From NCBI GenBank assembly GCA_029948255.1, contig JALIZF010001487.1, positions 274,501 to 338,500 of the forward strand: a stretch of 64,000 nucleotides of DNA, given 5' to 3'. The notes under the pieces are model-generated. The model was not told the DNA's origin, did no database searches, and worked only from the letters and a program-made list of their open reading frames with translations. Below are positions 33,619 to 45,700 of the stretch, in pieces (positions within the stretch are counted from its first letter, which is position 1; every line of letters starts with the position of its first letter). This DNA comes from Telmatactis stephensoni (Eukaryota; Cnidaria; Anthozoa; Actiniaria; Isophelliidae). The position numbers were made by a program, and so were the translations under genes.

Positions 33619-33956
33619 GGTTAGATCGCTGTCTCCACAGCGATTCGAAGAACTGAGAGGAAGAATGCGCTTTTGCCGCCAAATATATAGCCACGACGAG
33701 CCACGATCGATGATCTTCGGGTAGATAAATTTACCAAACAGCCAATCACAACAAATCACAACATTAAATATTTCTTACGAACTTACCACGAATGTACCGA
33801 CAGTAGACCGACAGTTACCGGGGAGACCGGTGTCACAGCGATTTGTGTTCCTCCGAGTTTTGTGTTCCCCCGAACACTGGGCACTAGTGTTTTGTGTTTC
33901 CCCTACGGCCTTCCCACCCCTCCCACAGAAAAGCGGCAGGACACCGACAGGAGAGT

Positions 33957-35800
33957 CATACATACATACATACATACATACATATTTTATTTGGTGACGC
34001 AGGTTGAGAGTCAGGCAGCCGTAGCTGATGTGGACCTGCCTAATACTAATTTATAAAAATGTTTACAATATTTAAGTAAATAAAGCTATATTAATTCGAA
34101 AATCTATATATAAATTGACATTCACTATGTCGGATGTAATTTAAATGAAAATAATTATGAATTTATATAGAAGTAGTGTGCTGGGGATAAACCAGCCTCA
34201 GAATGGCATGTGTTCAGATTAATTACCAAGCTGTTCCAACAGCTAGGTGCAAACTGAACACATACCATATATGATTAAAATATATAATTGGATCTAATTT
34301 AATGATCTTTTATACGAAATATGTAAATGAATAGCAATTTATCTAGTCTTAATAGATAACTTAGTTTAGATATATAAAGGATTAAGAAATTCGCGATATC
34401 AAACGACGTGCCTTAGTACCGCTAAATTCTCGATACTTAACTAGTCTAATCACAAAGAAAAATAGTAGATAAGTATTAAATATATACTAATATATTTGAA
34501 GTATGCCTAATCAATATTTAATAATAATGAAAGCATTCGTCCTTATTCAAAATAGATGAGCTTTCTTTCTCAAAGGTAAAGTTATTGATGTCCTTATGAA
34601 TATATTTTAGATGGCTTTTGAATGTGTTAATGTTCTCATAATTTTTAACTCGGTCTGGCATAGCGTTCCATAACAATGTTCCTCTATGCTTGAAGGAGAG
34701 TCTTGCAATTTCTTTGTTGGGTCTTTCCATCTCAAATTGCTTGCTTCGTCTGGTCTTGTACTTTGTCTTTCTTAATGTAAACAGGTCTTGGATCTGTGTT
34801 GGAGCTGTTTGATAATACACTTGGTGAACGTGTTTCAGGAGTGATTTTTTGTAGATGTATGAAAGTGGGTGCCAATTTGCCTGTTTAAGAACTTTGAAGT
34901 TGTCAGTTGCACTAGGTATTCTGTGAATATATCTGGCTGCTTTGGCATGGATTTCTTCTAATTTGTTGAAGAGTGGTGTGGTACAACCACCCCAGACTGA
35001 GATACAATATGTAATTCCTGGTAAAACTGTTTTAAAATAAATCTCTTCAAGTGTTCTAGATGGAAGGCGAGACATTCTTTTCAAGGCTCCAAGTTTCTTT
35101 GAGTAGCTTTTACATAAGTTCTCAATGTGACGCGACCAAGACAATTTACAGTCAATATCGACACCAAGGCAGCGCGTTGACGTGACAAATTCCATACTAT
35201 TGGAGTTGTAACTGAGTTCTTGCAAGGGGCCAGTAAAGGATGATGTTGATATTAACATGGCTTCACTCTTACCTAGATGAATTGAGAGCCTGTTTCTTTT
35301 CGACCACTTGCAAATTTGTTTAAGAACAGAGTTCAACAGCAAGATGACTGTGTCCACATTGTCACCAATGCAATAGGCAGTTGTGTCGTCTGCGTACATT
35401 TCCACCACGCCATCAGCTGATACTGCATCAGGCAAGTCATTCACATAAATAGAGTACAGCCTTGGCCCCAGTAATGAGCCTTGGGGGACACCGTAACGGA
35501 TATTTTTGGTTGCTGATTTTGAACCATTAACTACTGTGTATTGTGATCTGTTATTGAGGTAATCCAGTAGCCAACTGTAGGAATTGCCCATGATTCCTGC
35601 TGCTTGGAGCTTGTGTGGAAGAAGTTCGTGTGAAACTGTGTCAAATGCTTTCCTGTAATCGATGAAGATTGCTCCGATGACTTTATTATTATCCAAAGCT
35701 ACCCTCCATCTTTCAGTCATAGAGAGCAGAAGGGTCTCTGTTGTCGGGATTGTTGCCGGAGCCGAGTTCGGACGGAGACACGGACGGATGGACAGGCGGA
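33957..35800 (-). mobile_element. 5'-truncated CR1/jockey-like LINE
   Basis: On the - strand the element runs from about 35800 to a (TATG)n tail at 33982-33957, with a 3' untranslated region of about 540 bp after the open frame. The 5' part (APE endonuclease, start of the polymerase) is missing. A microsatellite tail in place of poly(A) is usual for CR1/L2-type LINEs. The 5' truncation point is near a CGGACGGA-rich stretch at 35770. Confidence 0.88.
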
Positions 35801-35837
35801 TGGATGCTGTTTCAGAAACTTTTTCACGTCCAAGCAT
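34518..35837 (-). CDS. LINE reverse transcriptase, C-terminal part
   Basis: An uninterrupted 439-codon frame. Motifs in order: FIDYRKAFDTVSH (RT block with first catalytic Asp), YGVPQGSLLGP, then MYADDTT, the catalytic YADD, at about residues 168-174, followed by LSIHLGKSEAML and the thumb region. The C-terminal RHRGTLLWNAMPDRV-like block (here KHRGTLLWNAMPDRV) and the NTFKSHLK ending are typical of jockey/CR1-group ORF2 C-termini. Homology starts near residue 35 (TETLLLSMTERWR); the first residues probably read into flanking DNA. With the N-terminal half lost it cannot mobilise itself, but the lack of stops shows recent activity. Confidence 0.92.
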   Translation of the reverse strand: MLGREKVSETASIRLSIRPCLRPNSAPATIPTTETLLLSMTERWRVALDNNKVIGAIFIDYRKAFDTVSHELLPHKLQAAGIMGNSYSWLLDYLNNRSQYTVVNGSKSATKNIRYGVPQGSLLGPRLYSIYVNDLPDAVSADGVVEMYADDTTAYCIGDNVDTVILLLNSVLKQICKWSKRNRLSIHLGKSEAMLISTSSFTGPLQELSYNSNSMEFVTSTRCLGVDIDCKLSWSRHIENLCKSYSKKLGALKRMSRLPSRTLEEIYFKTVLPGITYCISVWGGCTTPLFNKLEEIHAKAARYIHRIPSATDNFKVLKQANWHPLSYIYKKSLLKHVHQVYYQTAPTQIQDLFTLRKTKYKTRRSKQFEMERPNKEIARLSFKHRGTLLWNAMPDRVKNYENINTFKSHLKYIHKDINNFTFEKESSSILNKDECFHYY

Positions 35838-36012
35838 AATAACTGTTGTACAAAACTAAAGTTATTACTTTCAGAAAGTTAAGGTTATTTTGTAAGTGGT
35901 TTTCATTTATAAAAGTTGGATACAAGCGGTGAATCCAAAGGGAAATTTTGAATCGAAAATGATACAAAATAGCGTATATGAAATAGGGCTCGTTCACATG
36001 AAGGCGAGTTCC

Positions 36013-36093
36013 CCCTGGTAGCACAGACAACTCTTTTGTTTGGTGTCCCCCAGGGAAAAGAGAACAAAAGAGTTATCTCTGCTACCGGGGCCA
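36013..36093. repeat. Hairpin with ACTCTTTTGTT arms upstream of dynein gene
   Basis: CCCCCTGGTAGCACAGACAA pairs with TTATCTCTGCTACCGGGG, with CTCTTTTGTT / AACAAAAGAG inside and a CCCCCAGGGAAAAG loop. It is related in form to the hairpins at 10120 and 20770. Confidence 0.6.
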
Positions 36094-36119
36094 TAGTTTC
36101 AGCCGAAAAGAAAGAAACA

Positions 36120-36331
36120 AAATGAAAAAGAAAAAGAAAAAAGAAAGAAAAGAAAGTAAAAAGAAAGAAAAGAAAAAAGAAAGAAAGAAAAGAAAAAAGA
36201 AAAAGAATAAGAAAAAAGAAAAAAAGAAAGAAAGTAAAGTATATTTTGCAGAAAAACAAAAATCAAAACAACAACAACATCAAAAACTATCTATAAAGAA
36301 GAGAAGAAGAAACCCGAAAAGAAAGAAACTG

Positions 36332-36378
<47 letters not shown>
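36120..36378 (+). repeat. Purine-rich (AAAG)n followed by (CAA)n microsatellite
   Basis: AAAG/GAAA units from 36120 to 36235, then about fifteen CAA triplets at 36332-36378. Polylysine and polyasparagine frames here are by-products. It lies 360 bp upstream of the dynein light intermediate chain start. Confidence 0.9.
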
Positions 36379-36740
36379 AAAGACCATTCGGACGCAAATA
36401 ATTTCTGCATCGACAGAAAACAACAAAATAAGAGAACCGGATGAAAAATGCAGTCTGGTCCTGCTTTTATTTAGTATTACATTTTTGTACGCCAAAGGAT
36501 GCTTCTTGTTTAGTCCTACAAAATTATAACGGTGTATGATAAAGATGATAAAAGATAATGAAATATATTGTAGATTTTTTTTTTCGAGTCGCCAGGAGAC
36601 ATATTTTGTAGGATTTTGCGTCTGTCCAAAAAGAAAAAAAAATTTTTGTGGTCGCAAAAATCTGAAGAAAAGTTGAGAGGGTATTGGGTTCTAAGTCAAT
36701 CGACTCCCTCGCATCCGGGATCTTGCGACTCTTTATCAAA

Positions 36741-39700
36741 ATGGCGGACGTCGAACAAGAAAATGGAGAGCAAGATCTTTGGTATTACCGGCTTTTTATA
36801 CGCACTCTATTTTTCTATAAGTTCTCATGATTTTTTGTGTACTCATTCGAGTTCTTCCTTTCTCAGGTCATCGATTTTAAGCGACGTTCAAAGCTCAGCG
36901 ACTCGGAAGCTGCGAGCGCACAAATCTATCTTGCTCTTAGGTGTGTAGTTGGTACACTGTAAATTCATATTTATACAGCGTATTTACAGTGAATTTTCTC
37001 TCTCTAGGAAATGATGAATCTGGAAAGTCTACACTTATATCAAAAATTCGAGGCAAAGAGGATGAGATCAGTAAAGGTCATGGATTAGAGTACGCGTATC
37101 TGGACGTACACGACGAAGAACTGGATGGTAATGTACTGGGAGGTTCCTTCCCCAAATAGCACAAAATCGTCATTTCTTTAACATAGTTGTGTCGACAAGA
37201 AGACAAGTAATGCGTATATTTTCCGTTCATTTATACAGATTACACTCGACTAAATGTATGGATACTTGATGGAGATCCTCGAAATAAATCTTTGCTAAAA
37301 TATGCGTTAACTCCTAAAAATGTCACCGACAGCCTTGTAGTTCTTGTGGTAGATTCTTCAAAACCCTGGACGATAATGGAGTCTTTACATTCTTGGACAG
37401 AGATTTTAAGAGAACATATGCATTCTTTAAAGCTAACTCCAACGCAACTTAACGAAATGGAGGAAAACAGTAAGTTTGTGATTACGTGAAAATCTAAATA
37501 ATTTTAATCGATTGTTTACGTCGAGATTTAAATCTACTGTTATGTTGTGATTTGTTGTTCTTTGATACAAGTTTGATCTTATAAAGTTGTATCAACTTTT
37601 GTTGATTCTAGTGGAAGATTCAGATTTCACAGGTATCATTTTATAAGTTACTTGACACCGTCACGTCTATAAATGTGTTGTATGTAGATTATACAACGAC
37701 GGATCAACGAGATAAATTAGGCTTGAAATCAAAATGCATCGAAAAAATATAGGATATAAAAATCTCGAGAATAGTTTTTTACAACATTAATGATGTGTTA
37801 ATTTGATCGTCTCACCTAAGGGTACATGTACAATATTCGAACATCTCACCTAAGGTGCAATACATGTTCAATGAATCTTTCATATTCATACACTTTAAAA
37901 TTTCTAACGAAGAAAGTTTGAATACAGCACTGCACAAACTTCAAAATAATCAGATACTGCTTCTAAAAACAAGCCTTTGCTTCGTGTATGAGTAATAATA
38001 TTTTTTCTTGCTTGCACAAAGATTTATGCAAATTCTTTGTTGTTTGCACTTACAGTCTGCAATTTAAATCTAAGCTGTTATCTCTAAAACCTAGAATATT
38101 GCAAAATCTGTCTGCCTACTGACCCTCATGTAAACCATGTATTTGTGTGCATCAATAAATGAGTTTTCTGCAATTATCTGAGATTTTTTATCAACATTTT
38201 ATTAAAAAATTGAAGGCAAATATTTCATGAGCTGTAAGGTTGCTATGCAATGTGCAGCCTTTATGGCTGTGATTTGTAACCAAAAATGCACAACAATGAA
38301 GTCATTGACATTTATATTATATATTGTATGTTGACCACTGTGTGATTGGTAGTTAAGGAGAATATCTTCCATACATGTACAGTAAGCTTATTTTCTTTAA
38401 AACAATGATTGAAGATACATGTATCACATATGTGACCAATGAATGGAAATGTGACTCAATGTTGTAATATTTTATGATAATGTGTAATGTAAAAATTATA
38501 TATATATATATTTGGTTTTCAGTTATTTCTTTTGATAAAAATGTTATGATTTATTAATTAAATAATTGTAGAAAATGATGCAGCATATATTGTTTTAAGA
38601 GAGTTTTATTTCATAAGATGAAGATTTTGTAATTGTTTTCCATTAATTGTTAAATATTTAATTTAGAACACTTTTGCAACATATTTATAGTTGTATAATA
38701 TGGTTTCTATTGTAATAATTGATTTTTGTCCAGGTTCAATACTACCATCATTAAATTTGTTACTAACTGAAATAGAAATGCATAAATGCAGCATGCTAGT
38801 AATTTATTCAAGCTTATAGGCCATGGATTTAACAATAACACATCATGATTACGGTACTTAAACACAAAACAGTATGGTGTGGACAGTTGAAAGTATCAAA
38901 ACTTGTTAAGACCCATTGTCTGTGATAATATCTATTGTGTTGAAACTGTTGTTATATTTTTAGTTTCTATTGTACTTTCTTGATAAATCATCGCTATACA
39001 TGTAGGACATGTACTGTACAGCTCTGTTATTGTATTTCTAGTGTGTTTCTATTGTATATCACATTTAGATCACCTTATAAGGTTTTATATGCTGATAATA
39101 CATATATATGCTTTAATGCATGGCTAGTTTTTACTCAACCCTGAAACTGGGCAGAAACACTCAGATAGCAGATCCAGAATATTCCAATATTATTTAAGTT
39201 TCTTCAACTGATCTATTTTGTTGTTTGAAATTATATTAATTGGTTTGAATTGAAAAAGTTAGATTTTAAGTCTCTTCAACTGATCTATTTTACGATTTGA
39301 AATTATATTAATTGGTTTGAATTGAAAAAGTTGGATTTTTATTCCCTATTTTTTCAAAATGAATATCAAGCAATGGAATTATCAGGAAACTACAGTGAGA
39401 GAATTTAAATATGGAAATCTTCAAACCAAAAATATTTTCAAGTCACAACATACATTATATTGCAATTGAAGGGCTCCCTATCAAAATAACTTATTAAAGT
39501 GACTTTTTTGATGATTTTTTTCAATGGTATAAAATGATATCAATTAACTTTTCTGTGCCACAAATTCAATGTCTGGACATCCATCAAAAAGTCGCTTAGG
39601 TCGTTTTCACAGAGAACTCTTCACTTATGACAGTAGTCACTGGAATAATGCTATTCACAGGGGCGGATCTAGCATTTTGACTGAGTAGTTTCCAACTCGA

Positions 39701-42700
39701 CCGAAACTTAATATCATTAAATCCTATGATACCATTTACACTTTGCATATTCTGAGCATTAGCACCCACAATAAACACATTACTACAATTTTCAAAATCA
39801 TCCGAACTCAGACACTGATCAAGTCGTCGTCATAGGTTCAAGAAAAATCTAACTCAATTTAATTTCACATCCAATCGATTTTATTCTAAAATATGGTCTA
39901 GGAAACTGTTTTTTAGATAATTTTTGAACTTATATCGAAATAATTTGATGCACAAAATGTTTTATTCGGCAAGAGTTGTAGCCGGTGTTATGTCACACAA
40001 CGCAAAGTCACGCGCCTGAAAAGCCGGGGAAATCACTACAAATTCTTTCAAACCACAGTATTTTGTGTTTATATACACTTTGAATTGCTAATTGTAGTTA
40101 AAATAAGTTATATTTGCCACTTTTGTGTTTGAAATTATGTTCTTAAAAGTTTGCCGCCATGCTGGTGGACGTGAGACAAACCATCATACTGAAAATCAAG
40201 AATACGAATATCTATTATTAAACTAAAAACCGAAATTATATTTCGCTGTTACACGATCGCCCTAGGATTTTAGAGATCTTTATGAGTACCTTTTGGTTGG
40301 TTGTTTGAAGTGGGGGAAGCAAGAAACCAAATTCCAACGCACTGTTTGAAGGTCAGAGTTCGCATGAACATTTCAGTAAAACTAGTCATATAAAACATCA
40401 GCTATCAATTGTAAATATAGCTTACCGAGGAAACTGTTAGCTCAAGCTTAAACTTAGAGCTTAATATTTGCCCAATTTCCTTGTTTACGTTGAATTTCAA
40501 CCGCAACAGTTCCACAATTGAAGAAAGTTCGTTCGATCATGTGTTTCATTTTGTTCGTTACGAGTTCGAAGATTCCAATGGACAAAGAACCTCACCAGGG
40601 TAGGCTGGCCCTTTTATACTTTTGTCAGTAGTTTCTGGACTAGTTTACGCCGATTTTAGCCAATCAGAATCAAGTTGGAATGGTAAATTTGTGCTTGGTT
40701 TGACTGTGGGTTTCCTGTGTGAACCACTTGTGGGGTGTTTTACTTCCTGTGAATCACTTCGGAAACTACTGGCGAGGTGTTTTATTTCCGGTGCAGTAGT
40801 TCACACAGGGATACCAAACTGTGAACTGGCACGTTATGATAGCTAGAAATTCCTGTGGGACCCCTCCCTCAACAAAACTTGAAAAGGCTACAAAAATAGC
40901 CTGGGAACATGTGGGTTTCCTGTGGAAATAATTCAAAATGGCGTCCAAATAAAGGTAAAATACGCTTAAACTTGTTCCATTTGTATTATTTATTTTTATT
41001 ATCTCAATAATTCTTTTTTCTGGGAAAAATCTCAGTAGTTTCCGGAAACTAAGTGAACTACTCTAGATCCGCCCGTGATTCATGTACTTCATATGATGTT
41101 TACCCAAAAAGAAAATCTTATAGAAGATTCTAGGTACAATGGAAAATAATTCTGAGTTTGCATTTAGTTTCTATTGTACGTAGCTGTGCTATAATATTAA
41201 TTTATCTGTTTTACATGTAGTTGTCCAACAATTTCAAGAGTATGTTGACCCAGATGAGGCAGGAGAAGAAAATAAAAGACGGTCAGGTACTGGAATAAAG
41301 GATGAAGAAAAAATTGTCTTACCCTTAGAGGAAAATGTACTTGTGGATAACCTAGGCCTTCCTATGGTAGTCGTGGTAACTAAGGTATTACTGGAGTAAC
41401 ATTCTTTCTGCAACATGATTACTGTATAATTTGTTTCTTAATACATGTAGGCTATTTTACATGATGGTGTAATGTGACTACATCTTTAAGTAATTATCTT
41501 AAAAATTACAACCATCAACATTATTGCTGCATTGACCTTTTGCTGCATCAATCTTCTAGAATGCTTTGCAACTTTTCTTTCTCAGATTTTTATTCCCTCT
41601 TAAAAAAGTAGAACAATTTATTGGTATTAATTACTAAATTATACAAAAGAAAATAGGCAAAGCATTCTGGTAGTTGTAGTCAAATTACTACAACCAATGA
41701 TAATACTGCAAAGAGTATATTAAATTAAAAGGAGACCTAAGGGTTTATAGAACCCTGCGTGCTGGCCTAAATCTTCTGAATGTACTGGCCTAAATCCTCT
41801 GCTTGTACAGTTTACATTGGGCTTTTGGCAAATCATTCATATCCTACCACAACCAATTAAACAGTCCCTGAAGAGGAGTAATGGCAGTTTTCCTTTGAAA
41901 ACTAACTGAAGCAATGATTGCTCTACACTGTAGTTGTATAATAACAAAAGTGAATTACTTGATCAAAATTGAGTTGTGTATTGTAGATAGCATACAGACA
42001 TCTCTTATGAAGGCACAAGAAATTTGGCATCAAGTCCATGAATTATGCCACAATAAATTTTGATATTTGACTGGTTTGAGAGATGATGTGATCATTGTTA
42101 ATTTGATACCCATAAAGGAATTCTTTTCCTTTTGTACCCAGACTGACTGCATGTTAACATTAGAAAAAGATAGAGATTACAGAGATGAGCATTTTGATTT
42201 TATTCAACAACATGTCAGAAGATACTGTCTCAAATGTATCCTTTCACAAAATTGTAATGTACTGATTGCTTTGCTTTTGCATGTATAAGGTTCAGTGTTT
42301 GCTTAGTTGAGTAGTGTGCCTAGGCAAAGATATCACAATGACTATGGTCTCATTCCTTAGATCATCAATACAAGTGTTTGAGTTAACTGTCTTATTGTTG
42401 TCACTTCCATAGATTTTATACAATATATTATATATATTATTATTAATTATAAATATTTTACAATACATTATTGTACATTATTTCCCTGACTGTGATATCA
42501 GATGGAGCAGCATTGTTTTACACTTCAGTGAAAGAAAACAAGAACTGCAATTTATTTGTGAAATATCTACTTCATCGGGTCTATGGAATGCCATTTCATA
42601 GTTCTGCACTTGTTGTGGATAAAGATTCAGTGTTTATGTAAGTACCATGTCCATATTCAACACAGTACAGTACTCACTTATACAATTCAGGATTTAGAGA

Positions 42701-45700
42701 GCTTTTTTAATTGGAAAAGTATATCAAAAAGAAAGAGGACCAAAGTTTTCTCAGTGGGTTGGTGTGCACTCCCTGCAACCCTCCCCTTTATCAACCCCTG
42801 ATTATGAGAGAGGTTTGCTGTCCATTCTTATCACCTTACCAACTGTTTTGACTGCTTTTTAGCATGTATAATGTAACTTAATAGTGTATTTGGAGCATTC
42901 ATAGAGGACGGGATAGAATCAGAATGCTTCTCATTCACTATACAGCTGTAATAGATATACACCTATTTCAAAAAAGGTTGTCACCACTAAGAGCAATAGG
43001 CGATAGGAAATAGGTCATTCCAAGACCGCAAAGCACTATTGATTTCTAATTGATTTACATATGAATAGCCAAATACTTGTAATGGAAGAGTGCAAAGAAA
43101 GATTTAGGATGGCTTAATTAAGAAATCAATAGTGCTTTGCGGTCTTGGAATGACCTATTACCTATCGCCTATCGCTCTTGGCGGTGACAACCTTTTTTGA
43201 AATAGGTGTATATTAAAGATGGAGATAATAAACCATGAAGAAAAAAATACACACAGAAAAATTATGAGCTCCAGATGGGGACTGAACCCATGTTCTTCCA
43301 ATTTCTAGACCGGATGCTCTACCACTGAGCTACTGGAGACTCAACATTAATCTGTGGGTTTATTCATAGTATTGAATACATCAGTAATGTGACAAGTGTA
43401 TTGCAAACATGGACATGGGTTTGGTCCTCATATGGAACCCAGAATTTTTCTGTGTTTTTTTTCTTTTGGTTATTATCTCCATTCCCATTCACTCCTTGAA
43501 GAATGCCTTTGAGTCAAAGCTTATGTACTGTACAGTGTTTGTTGTGTATCACTCTTTACATTTACATAGAATTGATTAATATACATATAAATTGATTAAT
43601 CCCCTTCTTTTACCTTGTACATATTTTTTAATAGTTTTATTTTACCTTATTTAATTTTACTTTTACTGAAGAAGACCAAAGGTCGAAACGTCTTTATTAA
43701 AACTTTTTTGGACATTAGAAGTTGCCTGCCTTCTCTTTCAACTAAATTCAAGATATTTCTATGAAGTGCAGACTGTGAATCCTCAAGGATCCTTTTACTG
43801 GGAGTGCATCGTTGGACAGAACACTTCTTCACTTATTCTCTCTATAAATTGATTAAGTGATAACTCCACGTTACAACACAACATCAACCACTACATTACA
43901 CTACATTTAGTTTTTACTACTATTTGCATTATTATCACCATCATAATTTTCCCATTTGGCACACTGGTAACCTTGGGGCACTTCTGTTGGATTAGATTGT
44001 AAGCTTACAGCAGTTGCACGAGGGTCAATTTGCACATTATTTAACATCTGGCTTGTTGGATATCAATTCCTAGTAGATATTTGATCTTGGTCCAAACTTT
44101 CTTTGGTGCCCTGTTCTCAAATAGTACTGGCACTATTATCTAGTCTACAAATGTGTCCAATATTCAGAAGGTGTTGAGCATTGTGGCAGAAGTTGTAAAT
44201 TGGAACATTTCTTCTGGTTGGGCATTGGAGATCTTGAAGCTCCAATCCAATTTGCCATTCACCTGACTTTTGGGGTCAACAATCATTTTGTTGTTGTTGT
44301 CATTCTTGTCTATGCACTTTGTATGAATTATTTAATTAATTTATAATGAACATTATTGTCTTCATAACTGAAAGTGCCAACTTGTAGATAGGTATAAGGT
44401 ATATACCTTTCACTCAACCACATTGAGCTGTGCCCTTTGTAATTCAGCACTTGTGCTGCAAGGAGCTTGCCAAATTTTTGTATTATTATTATTATTATTT
44501 TATTATTTTGGTGCAGTTTATGCTCTCTGATCTTCACAGTAATACAAATTTTTTCCTCTACTCCTTTGTAATAATGTGATTTTTTAATTTTGTGTTTGTA
44601 GCCATTATTTTATATGTATGTTAATAAAGTATTGATGAGGTTTCATTGCATTTCAGTCCATCAGGATGGGATAGTATGAAGAAAATCAATATTATGAATG
44701 AACATTTAAAGGCAATTCATCCAGATGACAATTTTGATGATCACATCGTCAAGCCTTTACAAAGAAAGGTAACTTGCATACAGTTATTGTTATAACAATA
44801 GAGTTGATGTTCGCGGGCGTAAATGTGTTTTTGGCCCGACTCAGGCTTACTTTTGCCCGAGCGTGGCGAGGGTTAAAATGAGCACTGAGAAGGGCCAAAA
44901 ACACATTTACGCCCAAGAACATCATACTCTATTACTATTATTTTAACTTTATAGGGCATTTACAAAACGAATAAAAGACTACATATTCTAAAAAAAACCT
45001 GACTTCACGTCAGTGTTTATTTCATAAATTTACTTGCCGAGTTCACAAATGAGTCCTTGACTACAATAGTTTTTATTGAAATATGTTTATACCATAAAGG
45101 TGAAATGATAAAATAATGCAAAAAAAGCAAATTTTAAATATAGTCGTTTTGAGAAATTAATGTTAACTGTACAGTCATTAAACTGGCAGTTGGGCATAAA
45201 TGCTTGCAGGGAACTTGTCTCATTTGAAAGACTTACATTGACTTCGGCACCATGGCTGAGAACGGCATTGCTTGATCCACTTTCAACTTCACTCGATGTT
45301 GTAAATGGCCTACTAAGAATATTTGAACAAGCACGTTTCTGTGAAGTCGAGCTGTCCTTTATATAGGGTGTCAAGCTTTGCTCATTTTTGTGTTTAGTAA
45401 TGGCACAAATTTGTTTGGTATCAACTCCTGCTTGATAGAGGTTGGTTATGGTGGACGCTCGAACACAGTGTGCAGTGTAGACTTGCGAAAGACCAGCTTT
45501 TTTTGATATCTTTGGCATTAATTGGGAAATGTAATTCTTCCCCATGGGTTCGTTTTTGTACCAACAAGTTCCTGACATTGCGAAGTTTATCAGTGGTGTT
45601 TGAAAGAGAGCTTCGCACTCTGGGTGCAGTTTTTCCAACATACGTTTTAGTGAAGCCACAGGATCAATAGGCGAATCAGGTACTGCATACATTCTAGAGT

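Noticed and set aside
33957..35837. Full-length autonomous LINE
   Set aside because: The endonuclease and the first part of the reverse transcriptase are missing; the open frame starts within the polymerase.
36120..36378. Lysine- and asparagine-rich open frame of 135 codons upstream of the dynein gene
   Set aside because: It is the translation of (AAAG)n and (CAA)n simple sequence; no start context, splice site or conserved part supports a gene.
43262..43335. Functional tRNA gene on the - strand
   Set aside because: The anticodon stem pairs only with wobbles, and the loop has eight bases without a proper U33-anticodon layout.
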